Shown one piece after another: positions 33,988 to 56,623 of a stretch of 64,000 nucleotides of DNA. Under the pieces are notes generated by a model. The model saw nothing but the letters and a program-made list of their open reading frames with translations, did not search any database and was not told where the DNA came from. Source of the stretch: Nocardia alba NBRC 108234. GTDB lineage: Bacteria > Actinomycetota > Actinomycetes > Mycobacteriales > Mycobacteriaceae. A program made the position numbers and the translations under genes. The stretch is taken from the NCBI RefSeq assembly GCF_001612665.1, contig NZ_BDAX01000018.1, positions 248,001 through 312,000 of the forward strand. The letters run 5' to 3'. Within the stretch, counting starts at the first letter, position 1. Every line of letters begins with the position of its first letter.

Positions 33988-35430
33988 ATGAACGACACCA
34001 CACCCACACGACCCCGCTCCGGCAGCGGTGACGACATCCTCGATGCGGTCCTGATCGGCGGTGGCATCATGTCGGCCACGCTCGGCGCCCTGCTGAGCAC
34101 CCTCGCGCCCGACTGGTCGATCGCGCTGTTCGAGCGGCTGGGCGAACCGGCGGCGGAGAGCAGTCATCCGTGGAACAACGCCGGCACCGGCCACTCCGGG
34201 ATGTGCGAGCTCAATTACATGCCCGACGCGAGCGATGGCGCCAAGGCGGCGGGGATCGCCGATCAGTTCGCACTCTCGCGCCGGTTCTGGTCGGCGCTGG
34301 CCCACCGGGGCGAACTGGAGCCCGACACGTTCCTGACCCCCACACCGCATGTCACGGTGGTTTTCGGCGACCGCGACATCGCCTACCTGCGGCAGCGGTA
34401 CGCGACGCTGCGCGCGCTGCCCGCGTTCGCGCAGCTCGAGTACACCGAGGACCGTGCGGTGATCGCCGGCTGGGCGCCGCTGCTCGTACGCGGTCGAGCC
34501 GACGGCGAGGCGCTGGCGGCCACCCGGCATACCGCGGGCACCGACGTCGACTTCGGGGCGCTGACCAGGTCGCTGTTGCCGACGATGAGCGCGGCGGGCA
34601 ACGCGGTCCGGATGCGTCGTGAGATCACCGGACTCACCCGCGGCCCCGACGGGCTGTGGACCGTGCGCGGTCGCGATCTCGACAGTGGGCGGCGGTTCCG
34701 GGTCAGGGCCCGGTTCGTGTTCGTCGGCGCGGGCGGTTACGCGTTGCGGCTGTTGCAGCGGGCCGGTCTGCCCGAGGTGCGTGGATACGGGGTGTTCCCG
34801 CTCGGGGCGCAGTTCCTGCGCACCGACAATCCCGAGGTCGTCGCCGAGCATCATGCCAAGGTGTACAGCCAGGCCGCGCTGGGCGCACCGCCGATGTCGG
34901 TGCCGCATCTGGATCGGCGCGAGGTCGACGGCGCCGGTGCGCTGCTGTTCGGCCCCTACGCCACCTTCAGTACCCGCCTGCTACGCCACGGCAAGCTCAC
35001 CGACCTGTTCACCACCTTGCGCCCGCACAATATCGTCCCGCTGCTCGCGGTCGGCCTGCGCAACGTCGATCTGGTCCGCTACCTCGTCACCGAACTGCTG
35101 GCCTCACCGCGCCGCAAGTTCGCCCAGCTACGGCGCTTCTACCCGACCGCCGACCCCGCCGATTGGACCCTTGTCCAGGCCGGGCAACGCGCCCAACTGG
35201 TGAAACCCGATCGCGAGCACGGCGGCGTACTCGAATTCGGCACCGAGTTGGTCACCGGCGCCGACGGCACCATCGCGGGGCTTCTCGGCGCCTCCCCCGG
35301 CGCTTCCATCGCGCCCTCGATCATGGCCGACCTGCTCGAGCGCTGCTTCCCTGGACGCCGCCACGAATGGGCTCCGGTGCTCGCCGAATTGCTGCCGTCG
35401 GCCGGGTCGACCACTGAGGCCGCCTCGTAA
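33988..35430 (+). CDS. mqo: Malate:quinone oxidoreductase
   Basis: A 480-residue FAD enzyme oxidising malate to oxaloacetate at the membrane and passing electrons to quinone, a step of the TCA cycle. The FAD-binding start VLIGGGIMSATLGALLSTL and the Mqo signature HPWNNAGTGHSGMCELNYMP are clear; SQAALGAPPMSVPHLDRR and FGPYATFSTRLLRHGK are further family blocks. GGGAGG precedes ATG 33988. The divergent LysR gene probably regulates it; a hairpin follows the stop. Confidence 0.93.
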   Translation: MNDTTPTRPRSGSGDDILDAVLIGGGIMSATLGALLSTLAPDWSIALFERLGEPAAESSHPWNNAGTGHSGMCELNYMPDASDGAKAAGIADQFALSRRFWSALAHRGELEPDTFLTPTPHVTVVFGDRDIAYLRQRYATLRALPAFAQLEYTEDRAVIAGWAPLLVRGRADGEALAATRHTAGTDVDFGALTRSLLPTMSAAGNAVRMRREITGLTRGPDGLWTVRGRDLDSGRRFRVRARFVFVGAGGYALRLLQRAGLPEVRGYGVFPLGAQFLRTDNPEVVAEHHAKVYSQAALGAPPMSVPHLDRREVDGAGALLFGPYATFSTRLLRHGKLTDLFTTLRPHNIVPLLAVGLRNVDLVRYLVTELLASPRRKFAQLRRFYPTADPADWTLVQAGQRAQLVKPDREHGGVLEFGTELVTGADGTIAGLLGASPGASIAPSIMADLLERCFPGRRHEWAPVLAELLPSAGSTTEAAS

Positions 35431-35447
35431 ACACCTGTCGGACAATC

Positions 35448-35476
35448 ACATCCGCATCCAGCTGGGGTGCGGATGT
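35448..35476. terminator. Bidirectional hairpin between mqo and TetR gene
   Basis: ACATCCGCA (35448-35456) pairs with TGCGGATGT (35468-35476) between convergent stops at 35430 and 35479. Confidence 0.65.
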
Positions 35477-35478
35477 CT

Positions 35479-36081
35479 CTATCGAGGGGCCGCGAGAAGG
35501 GCAGCGATCAGGCGGTGGCTGCGGGCGGTCATCTGGGTGGCTGTCTCGTCGGGGTGGCGCAACCACCACAGGACCAGCGAGGTCACCGCGCCCATCCAGA
35601 CGTCGGTCAGCGCCGAGAGGTCGGTCGGGTCGGTGAGTTCGACAGCGCCGATGGCGTCGGCGACACCGCGCGCGGCTTGGGCGGCGATCCGGCGGCGGGC
35701 GGCGCGCACGGCGTCGGCGGCGGGGCCGTCGTCGGGGTGGGAGCGGTCGAACAGGACGGTCCAGTCGTGCGGGCGCGGTGCCAGCGCGACGAAGATCGCG
35801 TCGAGGGTTCGTTCGGCCTTGCTCAGGCCGCCCGCCCCGGCGATGGCGGATTCGATCGCGTCGAACAGGACCGTGGCCGCCCGGTCCACGCAGGTGATGT
35901 AGAGCCCGTCCTTGGACTGGAAGTAGGTGTAGACCAGCGGCTTGGACACGCCCGCACGCTGCGCGACGTCGGCCAGGGACAGACCCGCGTACCCCACGCG
36001 ACCGAGCTCGGCGACGGCGGCGTCGAGGATCTGCTGTTCACGCTCGGGGCGCGGGACACCTTTGGTACCGGCTGTGCTCAC
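35479..36081 (-). CDS. TetR family transcriptional regulator
   Basis: A 200-residue TetR regulator: ILDAAVAELGRVGYAGLSLA, then DVAQRAGVSKPLVYTYFQSK forms the DNA-binding domain, followed by a TetR_C domain. I chose GTG 36081 (MSTAGTKG); GTG 36102 would add seven residues. It is divergent from an SDR gene. A 24-bp near-perfect palindrome at 36135-36158 lies between the two and is the likely operator. Confidence 0.85.
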   Translation of the reverse strand: MSTAGTKGVPRPEREQQILDAAVAELGRVGYAGLSLADVAQRAGVSKPLVYTYFQSKDGLYITCVDRAATVLFDAIESAIAGAGGLSKAERTLDAIFVALAPRPHDWTVLFDRSHPDDGPAADAVRAARRRIAAQAARGVADAIGAVELTDPTDLSALTDVWMGAVTSLVLWWLRHPDETATQMTARSHRLIAALLAAPR

Positions 36082-36134
36082 CGTGCCATCCAACCATCGC
36101 ACCCGATGCCGGTTGACACCGAATTGGCGGTTTT

Positions 36135-36158
36135 GTAATTTACTATTTAGTCAATTAC
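36135..36158. promoter_or_regulatory. Candidate TetR operator, 24-bp near-perfect palindrome
   Basis: The left arm GTAATTTACTA and right arm TAGTCAATTAC match at 10 of 11 pairs around a central TT. It sits 30 bases before the SDR start, in a strikingly AT-rich patch, and overlaps where its promoter should be. Confidence 0.65.
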
Positions 36159-36187
36159 TGACGCTTTCCGACTCGACAGGAGTCCCC

Positions 36188-37039
36188 GTGTTCGCCGAGT
36201 TCGCACAATCGGTATTGCTCAACCCACCCGCGCTCCCCCGCGTACTCGCCCGATTGGTCCACAGGGAGCAACAGGCGATCGCGGGCAAGACTGTGGTGCT
36301 GACCGGCGCCTCGTCGGGCGTCGGGAAAGCCGCGGCGATGGCGCTCGGCAGGCAGGGAGCCCGGGTGGTGCTCGTCGCCAGGAACGCCGAACCACTGGCC
36401 GAGGTGCGCGACGCGGTCCGCGCCGAAGGCGGCGACGCCGAGATGATCCCCTGCGACCTCGCCGACGCCGAGCAGACCGACACGCTGGTCAAGACACTGC
36501 TCGCACAGTTCGGCACCGTCGACGTACTGGTGAACAACGCGGGCCGTTCGATCCGTCGCGGCGCCGTCGACGCCACCGACCGGTTCCACGACTACGAACG
36601 CACCATGGCACTGAACTACTTCGGGGCGACCCGGCTCACGATGGGCCTGCTGCCGTCGATGCTCGACGCGGGCACCGGGCACGTCGTCAACGTCGCGACC
36701 TGGGGTGTGGCGGCCGGGTCGATGCCGCTGTTCACCGCCTACCACGCCTCGAAGGCGGCGCTCGGCGCGTTCGGCCGCAGTCTCGGCGCGGAGACCCGGC
36801 GCCACGGCGTCCATGTCACCACGATCGGCTATCCCCTGGTGCGCACCGAGATGATCGCGCCCACCGGCAAGTACGCCGACGCGGCGGCACTGTCGGCCGA
36901 GGAAGCCGCCGACTGGATCACCACCGCGATCCGGACCCGCCCGGTCGAGCTGTACCCGACCTACACCCGTGTCCTGCAGGCACTCGCGCTCGTCTCACCG
37001 CGCGCGGTCGACACCGCGATCTGGCGGATGGGCATCTGA
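36188..37039 (+). CDS. Short-chain dehydrogenase/reductase
   Basis: A 283-residue SDR with a 35-residue N-terminal extension (LNPPALPRVLARLVHREQQA) before the cofactor motif VLTGASSGVGKAAA. NNAGRSI, the VATWGVAAG segment in place of the usual Ser strand, and YHASK (YxxxK) follow; the serine normally found about 13 residues before the Tyr is a threonine or lies at AGSMP, so catalytic detail is uncertain. AGGAG lies before GTG 36188. The C-terminus, ELYPTYTRVLQALALVSPRA, resembles SDRs fused or linked to lipid metabolism. Probably repressed by the divergent TetR protein. Confidence 0.83.
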   Translation: MFAEFAQSVLLNPPALPRVLARLVHREQQAIAGKTVVLTGASSGVGKAAAMALGRQGARVVLVARNAEPLAEVRDAVRAEGGDAEMIPCDLADAEQTDTLVKTLLAQFGTVDVLVNNAGRSIRRGAVDATDRFHDYERTMALNYFGATRLTMGLLPSMLDAGTGHVVNVATWGVAAGSMPLFTAYHASKAALGAFGRSLGAETRRHGVHVTTIGYPLVRTEMIAPTGKYADAAALSAEEAADWITTAIRTRPVELYPTYTRVLQALALVSPRAVDTAIWRMGI

Positions 37040-37143
37040 GACGACCCCTAGAACCGGAGTAGGCCGACCCGTACCCCGGTATCGGAGTCGAACCGTTCCG
37101 CAGCGGGACGTGATGTGGCGCACCGGATTTCTACCTTCGGTAC

Positions 37144-38154
37144 ATGGCGACGATCGACCTCACCCGCACTCTGTCCCGCATCACGTCCCCTACCGCGCGC
37201 GACGGCACCGACCGCGCACCCTGGCACGGCCCACTGCTGGTGAACTCCACGCTCATGGCCGCACTGGTGCTGGTGTCGATCGTCGGCATGGTGGTCGACG
37301 ATCGACTGCTCCTCGGCGAATCGGTCTGGCTCAAACCGGCCAAGTTCGGCCTCGCCTTCGCCCTCTACGGCGTGACGCTGGCCTGGATGCTGCGGCTGCC
37401 GCATCGCGGACGGCGAGCCACCTGGTGGCTGGGCACCGTCTTCGCGATCACCGGGGTCGCCGATGTGGGATTCATCGCGGTGCAGGCGGCCCGCGGGACG
37501 TTCAGCCATTTCAACGGCTCGGCCGATCCGGTCAACGTGATCGGGCAGCAGGTGTTCGCCTCCGGTGTGCCGGGCCTGTTCCTCGCCAATCTCGTACTGG
37601 CGGTGATCATCTCGTGGCAGAAACTGGCCGACCGGCCGACCAGGGTCGCATTGAAGGCCGGGCTGTGGCTGGCGGTGACCGGGATGGCGCTCGGGTATCT
37701 GATGGCGTTCACCGGACCGCAGCTCGTCCGCAATGCCGACGGCACCGTCGTGGGATTGCTGGCGGGTCATACGGTGCGGCCCGGCGATACAGCACGTGAC
37801 GCTGCGGCGGGCATGCCGATCACCCACTGGAGCACCATCGGCGGCGACCTGCGCGTCCCGCATTTCGTCGGGTTGCACGGCATCCAGGTGCTGCTGCTGC
37901 TCACCGTCGCACTGGTGGCCCTCGCGCCTCGTTACCGCTGGTTGCGCACCGAAACGACCCGTGCGGCGTTGCTCGTGGTCGCCACCCTCGGATACTTCGG
38001 CCTGCTCACGCTCGTGACCTGGCAGGCCCTGTCCGGACAACCCCTCACCAGCCCCGACCTCGCGACCACCGGTGCCGGCGCGGCCCTCGCGCTCTTGGTG
38101 GCCGGGGGCGTCACGACGGTGTACCTGCGTGCCAGGGAGGCAGTGTCGACCTAG
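37144..38154 (+). CDS. Conserved multi-pass membrane protein
   Basis: A 336-residue protein with about eight hydrophobic helices. Recognisable stretches are SVWLKPAKFGLAFALYGVTL and FSHFNGSADPVNVIGQQVFA, both with polar residues inside helices, and HFVGLHGIQVLLLLTVALVA. Such proteins are widespread in actinobacteria with no assigned function; an in-membrane His pair suggests a cofactor-binding or redox role, which is speculation. It starts 104 bases after the SDR gene and may have its own promoter. A long hairpin follows. Confidence 0.75.
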   Translation: MATIDLTRTLSRITSPTARDGTDRAPWHGPLLVNSTLMAALVLVSIVGMVVDDRLLLGESVWLKPAKFGLAFALYGVTLAWMLRLPHRGRRATWWLGTVFAITGVADVGFIAVQAARGTFSHFNGSADPVNVIGQQVFASGVPGLFLANLVLAVIISWQKLADRPTRVALKAGLWLAVTGMALGYLMAFTGPQLVRNADGTVVGLLAGHTVRPGDTARDAAAGMPITHWSTIGGDLRVPHFVGLHGIQVLLLLTVALVALAPRYRWLRTETTRAALLVVATLGYFGLLTLVTWQALSGQPLTSPDLATTGAGAALALLVAGGVTTVYLRAREAVST

Positions 38155-38167
38155 CGTCGACCGCTAT

Positions 38168-38216
38168 CGAAATCCCCTGCATCACACCGAATCACGGTGG
38201 GATACAGGGGATTTCG
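38168..38216. terminator. Long bidirectional hairpin
   Basis: CGAAATCCCCTG (38168-38179) pairs perfectly with CAGGGGATTTCG (38205-38216); inside, CACCG and CGGTG form a second stem. It lies between convergent stops at 38154 and 38222. Confidence 0.75.
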
Positions 38217-38221
38217 CGCGT

Positions 38222-38548
38222 TCAGCGAAGTCGTTCCGCTTCCCGCGCCAGCTGTAGCAATGTCGCGCTGAGCTCCGTCAATTCCGCCGGGGAGGCTCCC
38301 TCCCCCACCGCGGTGGCCACATCCTCGGCCGCACACCGCGCCGCGAACCACCGATCGGCGAGATCGGCGGCCTCCTGCGCGGTCAGCACCACCGCGTCCT
38401 CGGGAATCCCGGTTCCCTTGAGACTGCTGCGGTGCTCGTAGGCACGTTGGCGACACGACTGGCGGCAATAGCGGCGACGCCGACCCGACTCCGAATCCAC
38501 GATCTCCCGCCCGCACCACAGGCAGGACAGCAGGCGACTGCGCGACAT
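38222..38548 (-). CDS. Small zinc-ribbon-like protein upstream of rbpA
   Basis: A 108-residue protein. The N-terminal 40 residues hold LSCLWCGREI and YCRQSCRQRAYEHR, two CxxC-like pairs that can bind one zinc ion, followed by an acidic helical region (DVATAVGEGASPAELTELSA). The FCxxxCRxxAYRxR pattern occurs in small actinobacterial proteins of unknown function. ATG 38548 gives the shorter, better-supported N-terminus than 38578. It is divergent from rbpA across 205 bases. Confidence 0.7.
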   Translation of the reverse strand: MSRSRLLSCLWCGREIVDSESGRRRRYCRQSCRQRAYEHRSSLKGTGIPEDAVVLTAQEAADLADRWFAARCAAEDVATAVGEGASPAELTELSATLLQLAREAERLR

Positions 38549-38673
38549 GATTCGAGACCCTATCGGCCCGTGAAACAATTCGCCGGTTCAGGTCTCGCTC
38601 AGCGGGCACCCCACCGATTGCGACCTCCGTCCGCGCCGGTTCGGGGGTCGCTCGGTTGCCGCGGCAGGGCGAC

Positions 38674-38679
38674 TACAAT
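38674..38679 (+). promoter_or_regulatory. Possible rbpA -10 box
   Basis: TACAAT lies 74 bases before the rbpA start; no convincing -35 hexamer is at the right spacing. Low confidence. Confidence 0.3.
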
Positions 38680-38753
38680 GGAACAGTTCATACTTCCCGT
38701 GCGTTGAGGTAGTACGAGTTGCGGCACCAGCCGCCGAAATTACAGGAGCACAC

Positions 38754-39089
38754 ATGGCAGATCGCGTACTCCGGGGCAGCAGGCTCGGAGCGGTGAGCTA
38801 CGAGACCGATCGCGACCACGACTTGGCCCCGCGCCGGATCGCCCGCTACCGCACCGACAACGGTGAGGAATTCGACGTCCCGTTCGCCGACGACGCGGAG
38901 ATCCCGCCCACCTGGTTGTGCCGTAACGGTCAGGAGGGCCAGCTCATGGAGGGCACCTCCGTGGAGACCAAGAAGGTCAAGCCGCCGCGCACCCACTGGG
39001 ACATGCTGCTCGAACGTCGCAGCAAGGAGGAGCTCGAGGAGCTGCTCAAGGAGCGCCTCGACCTCCTGAAGACCCGTCGCCGCGGATAG
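38754..39089 (+). CDS. rbpA: RNA polymerase-binding protein RbpA
   Basis: A 111-residue RbpA. Recognisable parts are the start MADRVLRGSRLGAVSYETDR, the core RTDNGEEFDVPFADDAEIPP, and the basic linker plus sigma-interacting helix THWDMLLERRSKEELEELLK. RbpA binds RNA polymerase and principal sigma factors and stabilises the open complex; it is essential in M. tuberculosis (Rv2050). An AGGAG site precedes ATG 38754. A 17-bp-stem terminator separates it from the convergent NRPS operon. Confidence 0.96.
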   Translation: MADRVLRGSRLGAVSYETDRDHDLAPRRIARYRTDNGEEFDVPFADDAEIPPTWLCRNGQEGQLMEGTSVETKKVKPPRTHWDMLLERRSKEELEELLKERLDLLKTRRRG

Positions 39090-39098
39090 CACAGTGGC

Positions 39099-39145
39099 AA
39101 CGCCGAAGGCCGCCTACCCGATCCGGGAAGGCGGCCTTCGGCGTT
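39099..39145. terminator. Bidirectional terminator between rbpA and the NRPS operon
   Basis: A perfect 17-bp stem: 39099-39115 (begins AACGCCGAAGG) pairs with 39129-39145 (ends CCTTCGGCGTT) around a 13-base loop, between stops at 39089 and 39168. Confidence 0.85.
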
Positions 39146-39167
39146 CTCGGCGCCAGCCGCCGATGAT

Positions 39168-40058
39168 TCAGTGACTGGCTACTTTGCGGTACTGCAGTAG
39201 GGCCGCGGGCATCGCGATGGCGAGGATGACCAGCGAGCAGATGATCGCGTAGAGGATGCAGTTCTCCGCGGCCCACCCTGTCGCGGGGACGAAGGTCGGG
39301 GGCGAGTCGTTCTCGAAGAGCTTGCGGCCCGCGGCCGACACCGCCGTGATCGGATTCCATTCGGCGATCGCGCGCAGCGGACCCGGCAGCGTCTCGGCGG
39401 AGATGAACGCCGAGGAGATGAACGTCAGCGGGAACAGCCAGATCAAGCCCGCGCTCTGCGCGACCTCCACCGTCGGCGAGATCAACCCGGTCAGGGCTCC
39501 GACCCACGACATGGCGAACGCGAACAGCAAGATGATGGCGAAGGCGATCACGGCATCGCCGAAGCTGCCGTGGATGCGCCAGCCGACGATGTACCCGCAG
39601 ATCGACATCACGCCCAGGCTCACGATGTTGACGACCAGGTCGGACAGCGTTCGTCCCATCAGAACCGCCAGCCGCGACATCGGCAACGTCCGCATCCGGT
39701 CGATGATGCCCTTCTGCAGGTCACCGGCCAGGCCGACGGTGGTGAACGCGGCATTGAACGCCACGGTCTGAGTGAAGATGCCGGCCAGCAGGAACTCCCG
39801 GTACTGGTCGCCGCCGAGCGAGGCACCGAAGATGTAGGCGAACAGGAACACGAACATCAGCGGCTGGATGGTGGCGGTGACCAGCAGCGTCGGCACCCGC
39901 AGGATGGTCAGCAGGTTGCGGTAGGCCACGATCGCGCTGTCGCGCACGAACCGGGCCTTCGGTTCCATCTCCTCGGTAGCGGGCGTGCGCTGGCTCGCCG
40001 GCTGGATGGGCAGATCACGGGTTTCGTACTCGTCCACCGTGATGTCGGGGGCGCTCAC
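39168..40058 (-). CDS. ABC-2 type permease (DrrB-like)
   Basis: A 296-residue permease with a cytoplasmic N-terminus of about 45 residues and six predicted helices. The ABC-2 signature is visible around RTLPMSRLAVLMGRTLSDLV and in LIWLFPLTFISSAFISAETL, as in daunorubicin exporter DrrB. GTG 40058 overlaps the ATPase stop (GTGA), so it is translated with the ATPase. Together they form an exporter for a lipophilic product, most simply the peptide made by the adjoining NRPS. A strong terminator lies beyond its stop. Confidence 0.9.
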   Translation of the reverse strand: MSAPDITVDEYETRDLPIQPASQRTPATEEMEPKARFVRDSAIVAYRNLLTILRVPTLLVTATIQPLMFVFLFAYIFGASLGGDQYREFLLAGIFTQTVAFNAAFTTVGLAGDLQKGIIDRMRTLPMSRLAVLMGRTLSDLVVNIVSLGVMSICGYIVGWRIHGSFGDAVIAFAIILLFAFAMSWVGALTGLISPTVEVAQSAGLIWLFPLTFISSAFISAETLPGPLRAIAEWNPITAVSAAGRKLFENDSPPTFVPATGWAAENCILYAIICSLVILAIAMPAALLQYRKVASH

Positions 40059-41040
40059 GACAGGACCTCCTCTTGCACGTCGTCGGTCTCGGGTTCGGGA
40101 ATGGGCTCGGCCGGGGTGCCGGTGAGCGAAAGGAACACATCGTCGAGGGTGGGGCGCACGACGTTCGCGTCGAGGACGCAGACGCCGGCGTCGTCGAGGC
40201 GGCGCAGCGCTTCGACCATCGTGCGAGACCCGTCGCCGACCACCACCGACACCTCGTCGCTGCCGGGTTCGTGGATCGGTTCGCCGACTCCGACCTGGTG
40301 CAGAACCTGCACCGCGGGCCACGGGTTCTGCCCCGCGGCGAGGGTGACCGTGAGCCGGTCGCCGCCGATGGACGTCTTCAGTTCGTCGGCCGAACCACGG
40401 GCGATGACGGTGCCCTTGTCGATGACGGTGATCCGGTCGGCGAGGAGGTCGGCTTCCTCCAGGTACTGGGTGGTGAGCAGGACGGTGGTGCCGTCGTCGA
40501 CGAGATCCCCGATCACCTGCCACATATCGAGGCGACCGCGCGGATCGAGGCCGGTGGTCGGTTCGTCGAGCACCACCACCGGCGGCCGGGCCACCAGCGC
40601 ACCGGCCAGGTCGAGGCGACGTGCCATGCCGCCGGAATAGGTGCCCGCGCGCCGACCCGCCGCGTGGTCGAGTCCGAACGCGGTGAGCAGTTCCTCCACG
40701 CGGGCGACCGACTGCCTGCGTCCCATGCCGTACAGGCGCGCCACCATACGCAGGTTCTCGTAGCCGGTGAGGTTCGCGTCGACCGCCGCGTACTGGCCGG
40801 ACAACCCGATCCTGGTGCGCGCGGTGGCGGGGTCGCCCAACACGTCGACACCGGCGACGCGCACCGAACCGGCGTCGGGTCGCAACAACGTGGTGACGAT
40901 CCGCACGGTGGTGGTCTTGCCTGCGCCGTTGGGCCCCAGCAGGCCGAGGACCGTCCCCGCCGGGATCTCCAGGTCGATTTCCTTCAATACGCGCACCTTG
41001 CCGTAGCTCTTGGCCAGGCCGTGCACTTCTACCGCGAGAC

Positions 41041-41044
<4 letters not shown>
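40055..41044 (-). CDS. ABC transporter ATP-binding protein (DrrA-like)
   Basis: A 329-residue ABC ATPase: Walker A LLGPNGAGKTTT, signature TYSGGMARRLDLA, Walker B VVVLDEPTTGLDPRGR, and the switch segment LLTTQYLEEADLLAD with Gln in place of His, a DrrA trait. The C-terminal 100 residues form the DrrA-specific regulatory domain. GTG 41044 overlaps the NRPS stop by four bases (GTGA), showing translational coupling with the synthetase; an upstream start at 41074 would lie within the NRPS gene. Half of the presumed export pump for the NRPS product. Confidence 0.93.
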
Positions 41045-54708
<13,664 letters not shown>

Positions 54709-54772
54709 CAAGCACTCCGTTTCTGCCTTGTGTCACAACTCCCCGAGCAGCGCCCGGGCACGCAACGGCCCA

Positions 54773-54793
54773 GGGCGTGGCTTTTCCACGCCC
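54773..54793 (-). terminator. Hairpin between lnt and the NRPS gene
   Basis: GGGCGTGG (54773-54780) pairs perfectly with CCACGCCC (54786-54793) around CTTTT. It is 119 bases after the lnt stop and 64 bases before the NRPS start on the minus strand. It may end lnt transcription or lie in the NRPS leader; the AT-rich patch at about 54825-54860 could hold the NRPS promoter. Confidence 0.55.
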
Positions 54794-54911
54794 ATGATTC
54801 GGAGTACTGCGGCAGCCGGATGGCTACCAATGTGAATTTATTTCGAGCTCACCGAATTACACCCCGGAAGCCGCAACTCTGTGCCGCTTCCCACCGGTTG
54901 AAACAAACCGC

Positions 54912-56588
54912 TTATTCAGAATTGTCCGAAACTCGCGCAGGATTCGTCGGATTCGCGCGGCGGCGTCGGAGTAATAGCAATCCAACACCGATCGAGGTCA
55001 GGATAACGGAAGCGAGTTCTGGCCACACCCCTATTCGGGTTGCGACCGTCGTTTCGTCGCGCAACGGTAGCTGGGCCACCAACGCGGCGGGAACGACCTG
55101 CTCGGTCTGCTGTCCGATCACGCCGTCCGCGGTGATGATGGCGCTCACGCCGGTGGTTGCCGCCACCACGAGCGCTCGCCCGTGCTCGACGGCGCGCACC
55201 CGCGACATCGCCAATTGCTGGTAGGTCATCTCGCTCTCACCGAAGGTGGCGTTGTTCGTCGGCACCGTCAGCAGTTGGGCACCGGCGGCGAGGGATTCCC
55301 GAAATGCCCGGTCGAACGCGACCTCGTAACAGGTCGCCACCCCGACCGGCACACCGGCAGCCGTCACCGTGCCATCACCATTTCCCGGCACGAAATAGCC
55401 CGCACGGTCGGCATAGGAGGAGAACAAACGGAAGAAACCACGCATCGGCAGGTATTCGCCGAACGGCTGGATTATCTTCTTGTCATGGCGCTCCCCCGGG
55501 CCTGCCGTGCCGTTCCACACGATCACCGAATTGGTGGTCGTGCGGTCACCGTTCACCAGGACTGCGCCGACCAGGATCGGGGCGCCGATGCGCACCGAGG
55601 CTTCGGTGATCTCGGCGGCGGCGTCGGCATTGCGCAGTGGGTCGATATCGGAGGAGTTCTCGGGCCAGATCACGATGTCGGGCCGCGCGACCGACCCGCG
55701 GGTGACGGCGTCGGCCAACTCCTCGGTGCGCCGGACGTGGTTGTCCAGCACGGCGCGGCGCTGGGCGTTGAAATCGAGCCCGAGCCGCGGGACACTACCC
55801 TGGACGGCGGCGACCGTGATCGTCTTCAGACCTGCGTCCGGGGCGGGCAAAGTCGGCCGCAGGATCACTCCGGCCAGAGGCATGATAGCCACGGCCACCA
55901 CGGACGTGGCAAATCCGGTACGCACAGCGCGCGTGTTCGGGCGCGGCGCGGGCAGGCGCGCCCAGGCGACGACGCGCACCCCGAGCGCGGCGAGAGCGGT
56001 GCCGGTGAGCGCGACGGCGAAGCCGATCAGCGGCGCACCGCCGTAGGCGGCCAGCGGCAGATACCAACCATCGGCCTGGCCGAAAGCCACGCGCCCCCAC
56101 GGGAATCCGCCGAACGGAAAACTCGATCTCAGCCATTCGCTCGCGGTCCAGGCGAGGGCGAGCCAGATCGGCCAGCCCGGCAGCGCGCTCAGCCACCGGG
56201 CCAGCACGCCCCACAGGCCGAAGTACAGCGCGCACACCGTCGAGAGCGCCAGCCACGGCGCCGGCCCCACATAGATCCCGGTCCACGGCAGCAGCGGAAC
56301 GAAGAACGCCAACCCGCCGAGCATCCCGTAACCGAACCCGCCGCGAACCGGGCCGGGCCCACGCACGGCGAGGGTGAGCAGGGCGATGGCCACGGGCGCG
56401 AGGAACCAGAACGGGCGCGGCGGAAAACTGCCGAACAGCAACAGCCCGCCCACGACGGCCGCGAGCAGCCGCGCCACCATCGGGTGCGGTGTTCGGGTGG
56501 ATCGCCGCGCACCGGAATCCACCTCGCGCGCTGCTGATGCCGGTGCGGCTGCGGAATCGGGGTGATTACCCGTCGCGGGGTCGATCAT
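54912..56588 (-). CDS. lnt: Apolipoprotein N-acyltransferase
   Basis: A 558-residue membrane enzyme that N-acylates the lipid-modified cysteine of lipoproteins. Residues about 37-240 hold five to six helices (WLRSSFPFGGFPWGRVAFGQ is a family block), then a nitrilase-like domain with the Glu-Lys-Cys triad: WPENSSDID, DKKIIQPFGEYLP and VATCYEVAFD, and a last helix near the C-terminus. In M. tuberculosis the homologue is fused to polyprenol-phosphate-mannose synthase (Rv2051c Ppm1); here no such domain or adjacent gene is present. The downstream neighbour on the same strand is the NRPS. Confidence 0.93.
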   Translation of the reverse strand: MIDPATGNHPDSAAAPASAAREVDSGARRSTRTPHPMVARLLAAVVGGLLLFGSFPPRPFWFLAPVAIALLTLAVRGPGPVRGGFGYGMLGGLAFFVPLLPWTGIYVGPAPWLALSTVCALYFGLWGVLARWLSALPGWPIWLALAWTASEWLRSSFPFGGFPWGRVAFGQADGWYLPLAAYGGAPLIGFAVALTGTALAALGVRVVAWARLPAPRPNTRAVRTGFATSVVAVAIMPLAGVILRPTLPAPDAGLKTITVAAVQGSVPRLGLDFNAQRRAVLDNHVRRTEELADAVTRGSVARPDIVIWPENSSDIDPLRNADAAAEITEASVRIGAPILVGAVLVNGDRTTTNSVIVWNGTAGPGERHDKKIIQPFGEYLPMRGFFRLFSSYADRAGYFVPGNGDGTVTAAGVPVGVATCYEVAFDRAFRESLAAGAQLLTVPTNNATFGESEMTYQQLAMSRVRAVEHGRALVVAATTGVSAIITADGVIGQQTEQVVPAALVAQLPLRDETTVATRIGVWPELASVILTSIGVGLLLLRRRRANPTNPARVSDNSE

Positions 56589-56623
56589 GGTGTGTCGCTC
56601 CGTGATTGGTTACTGGCGGCGGG

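Noticed and set aside
54709..54911. IdeR iron box upstream of the NRPS
   Set aside because: The EntF-like features suggested a siderophore, but no TTAGGTTAGGCT-like sequence is present in this interval.
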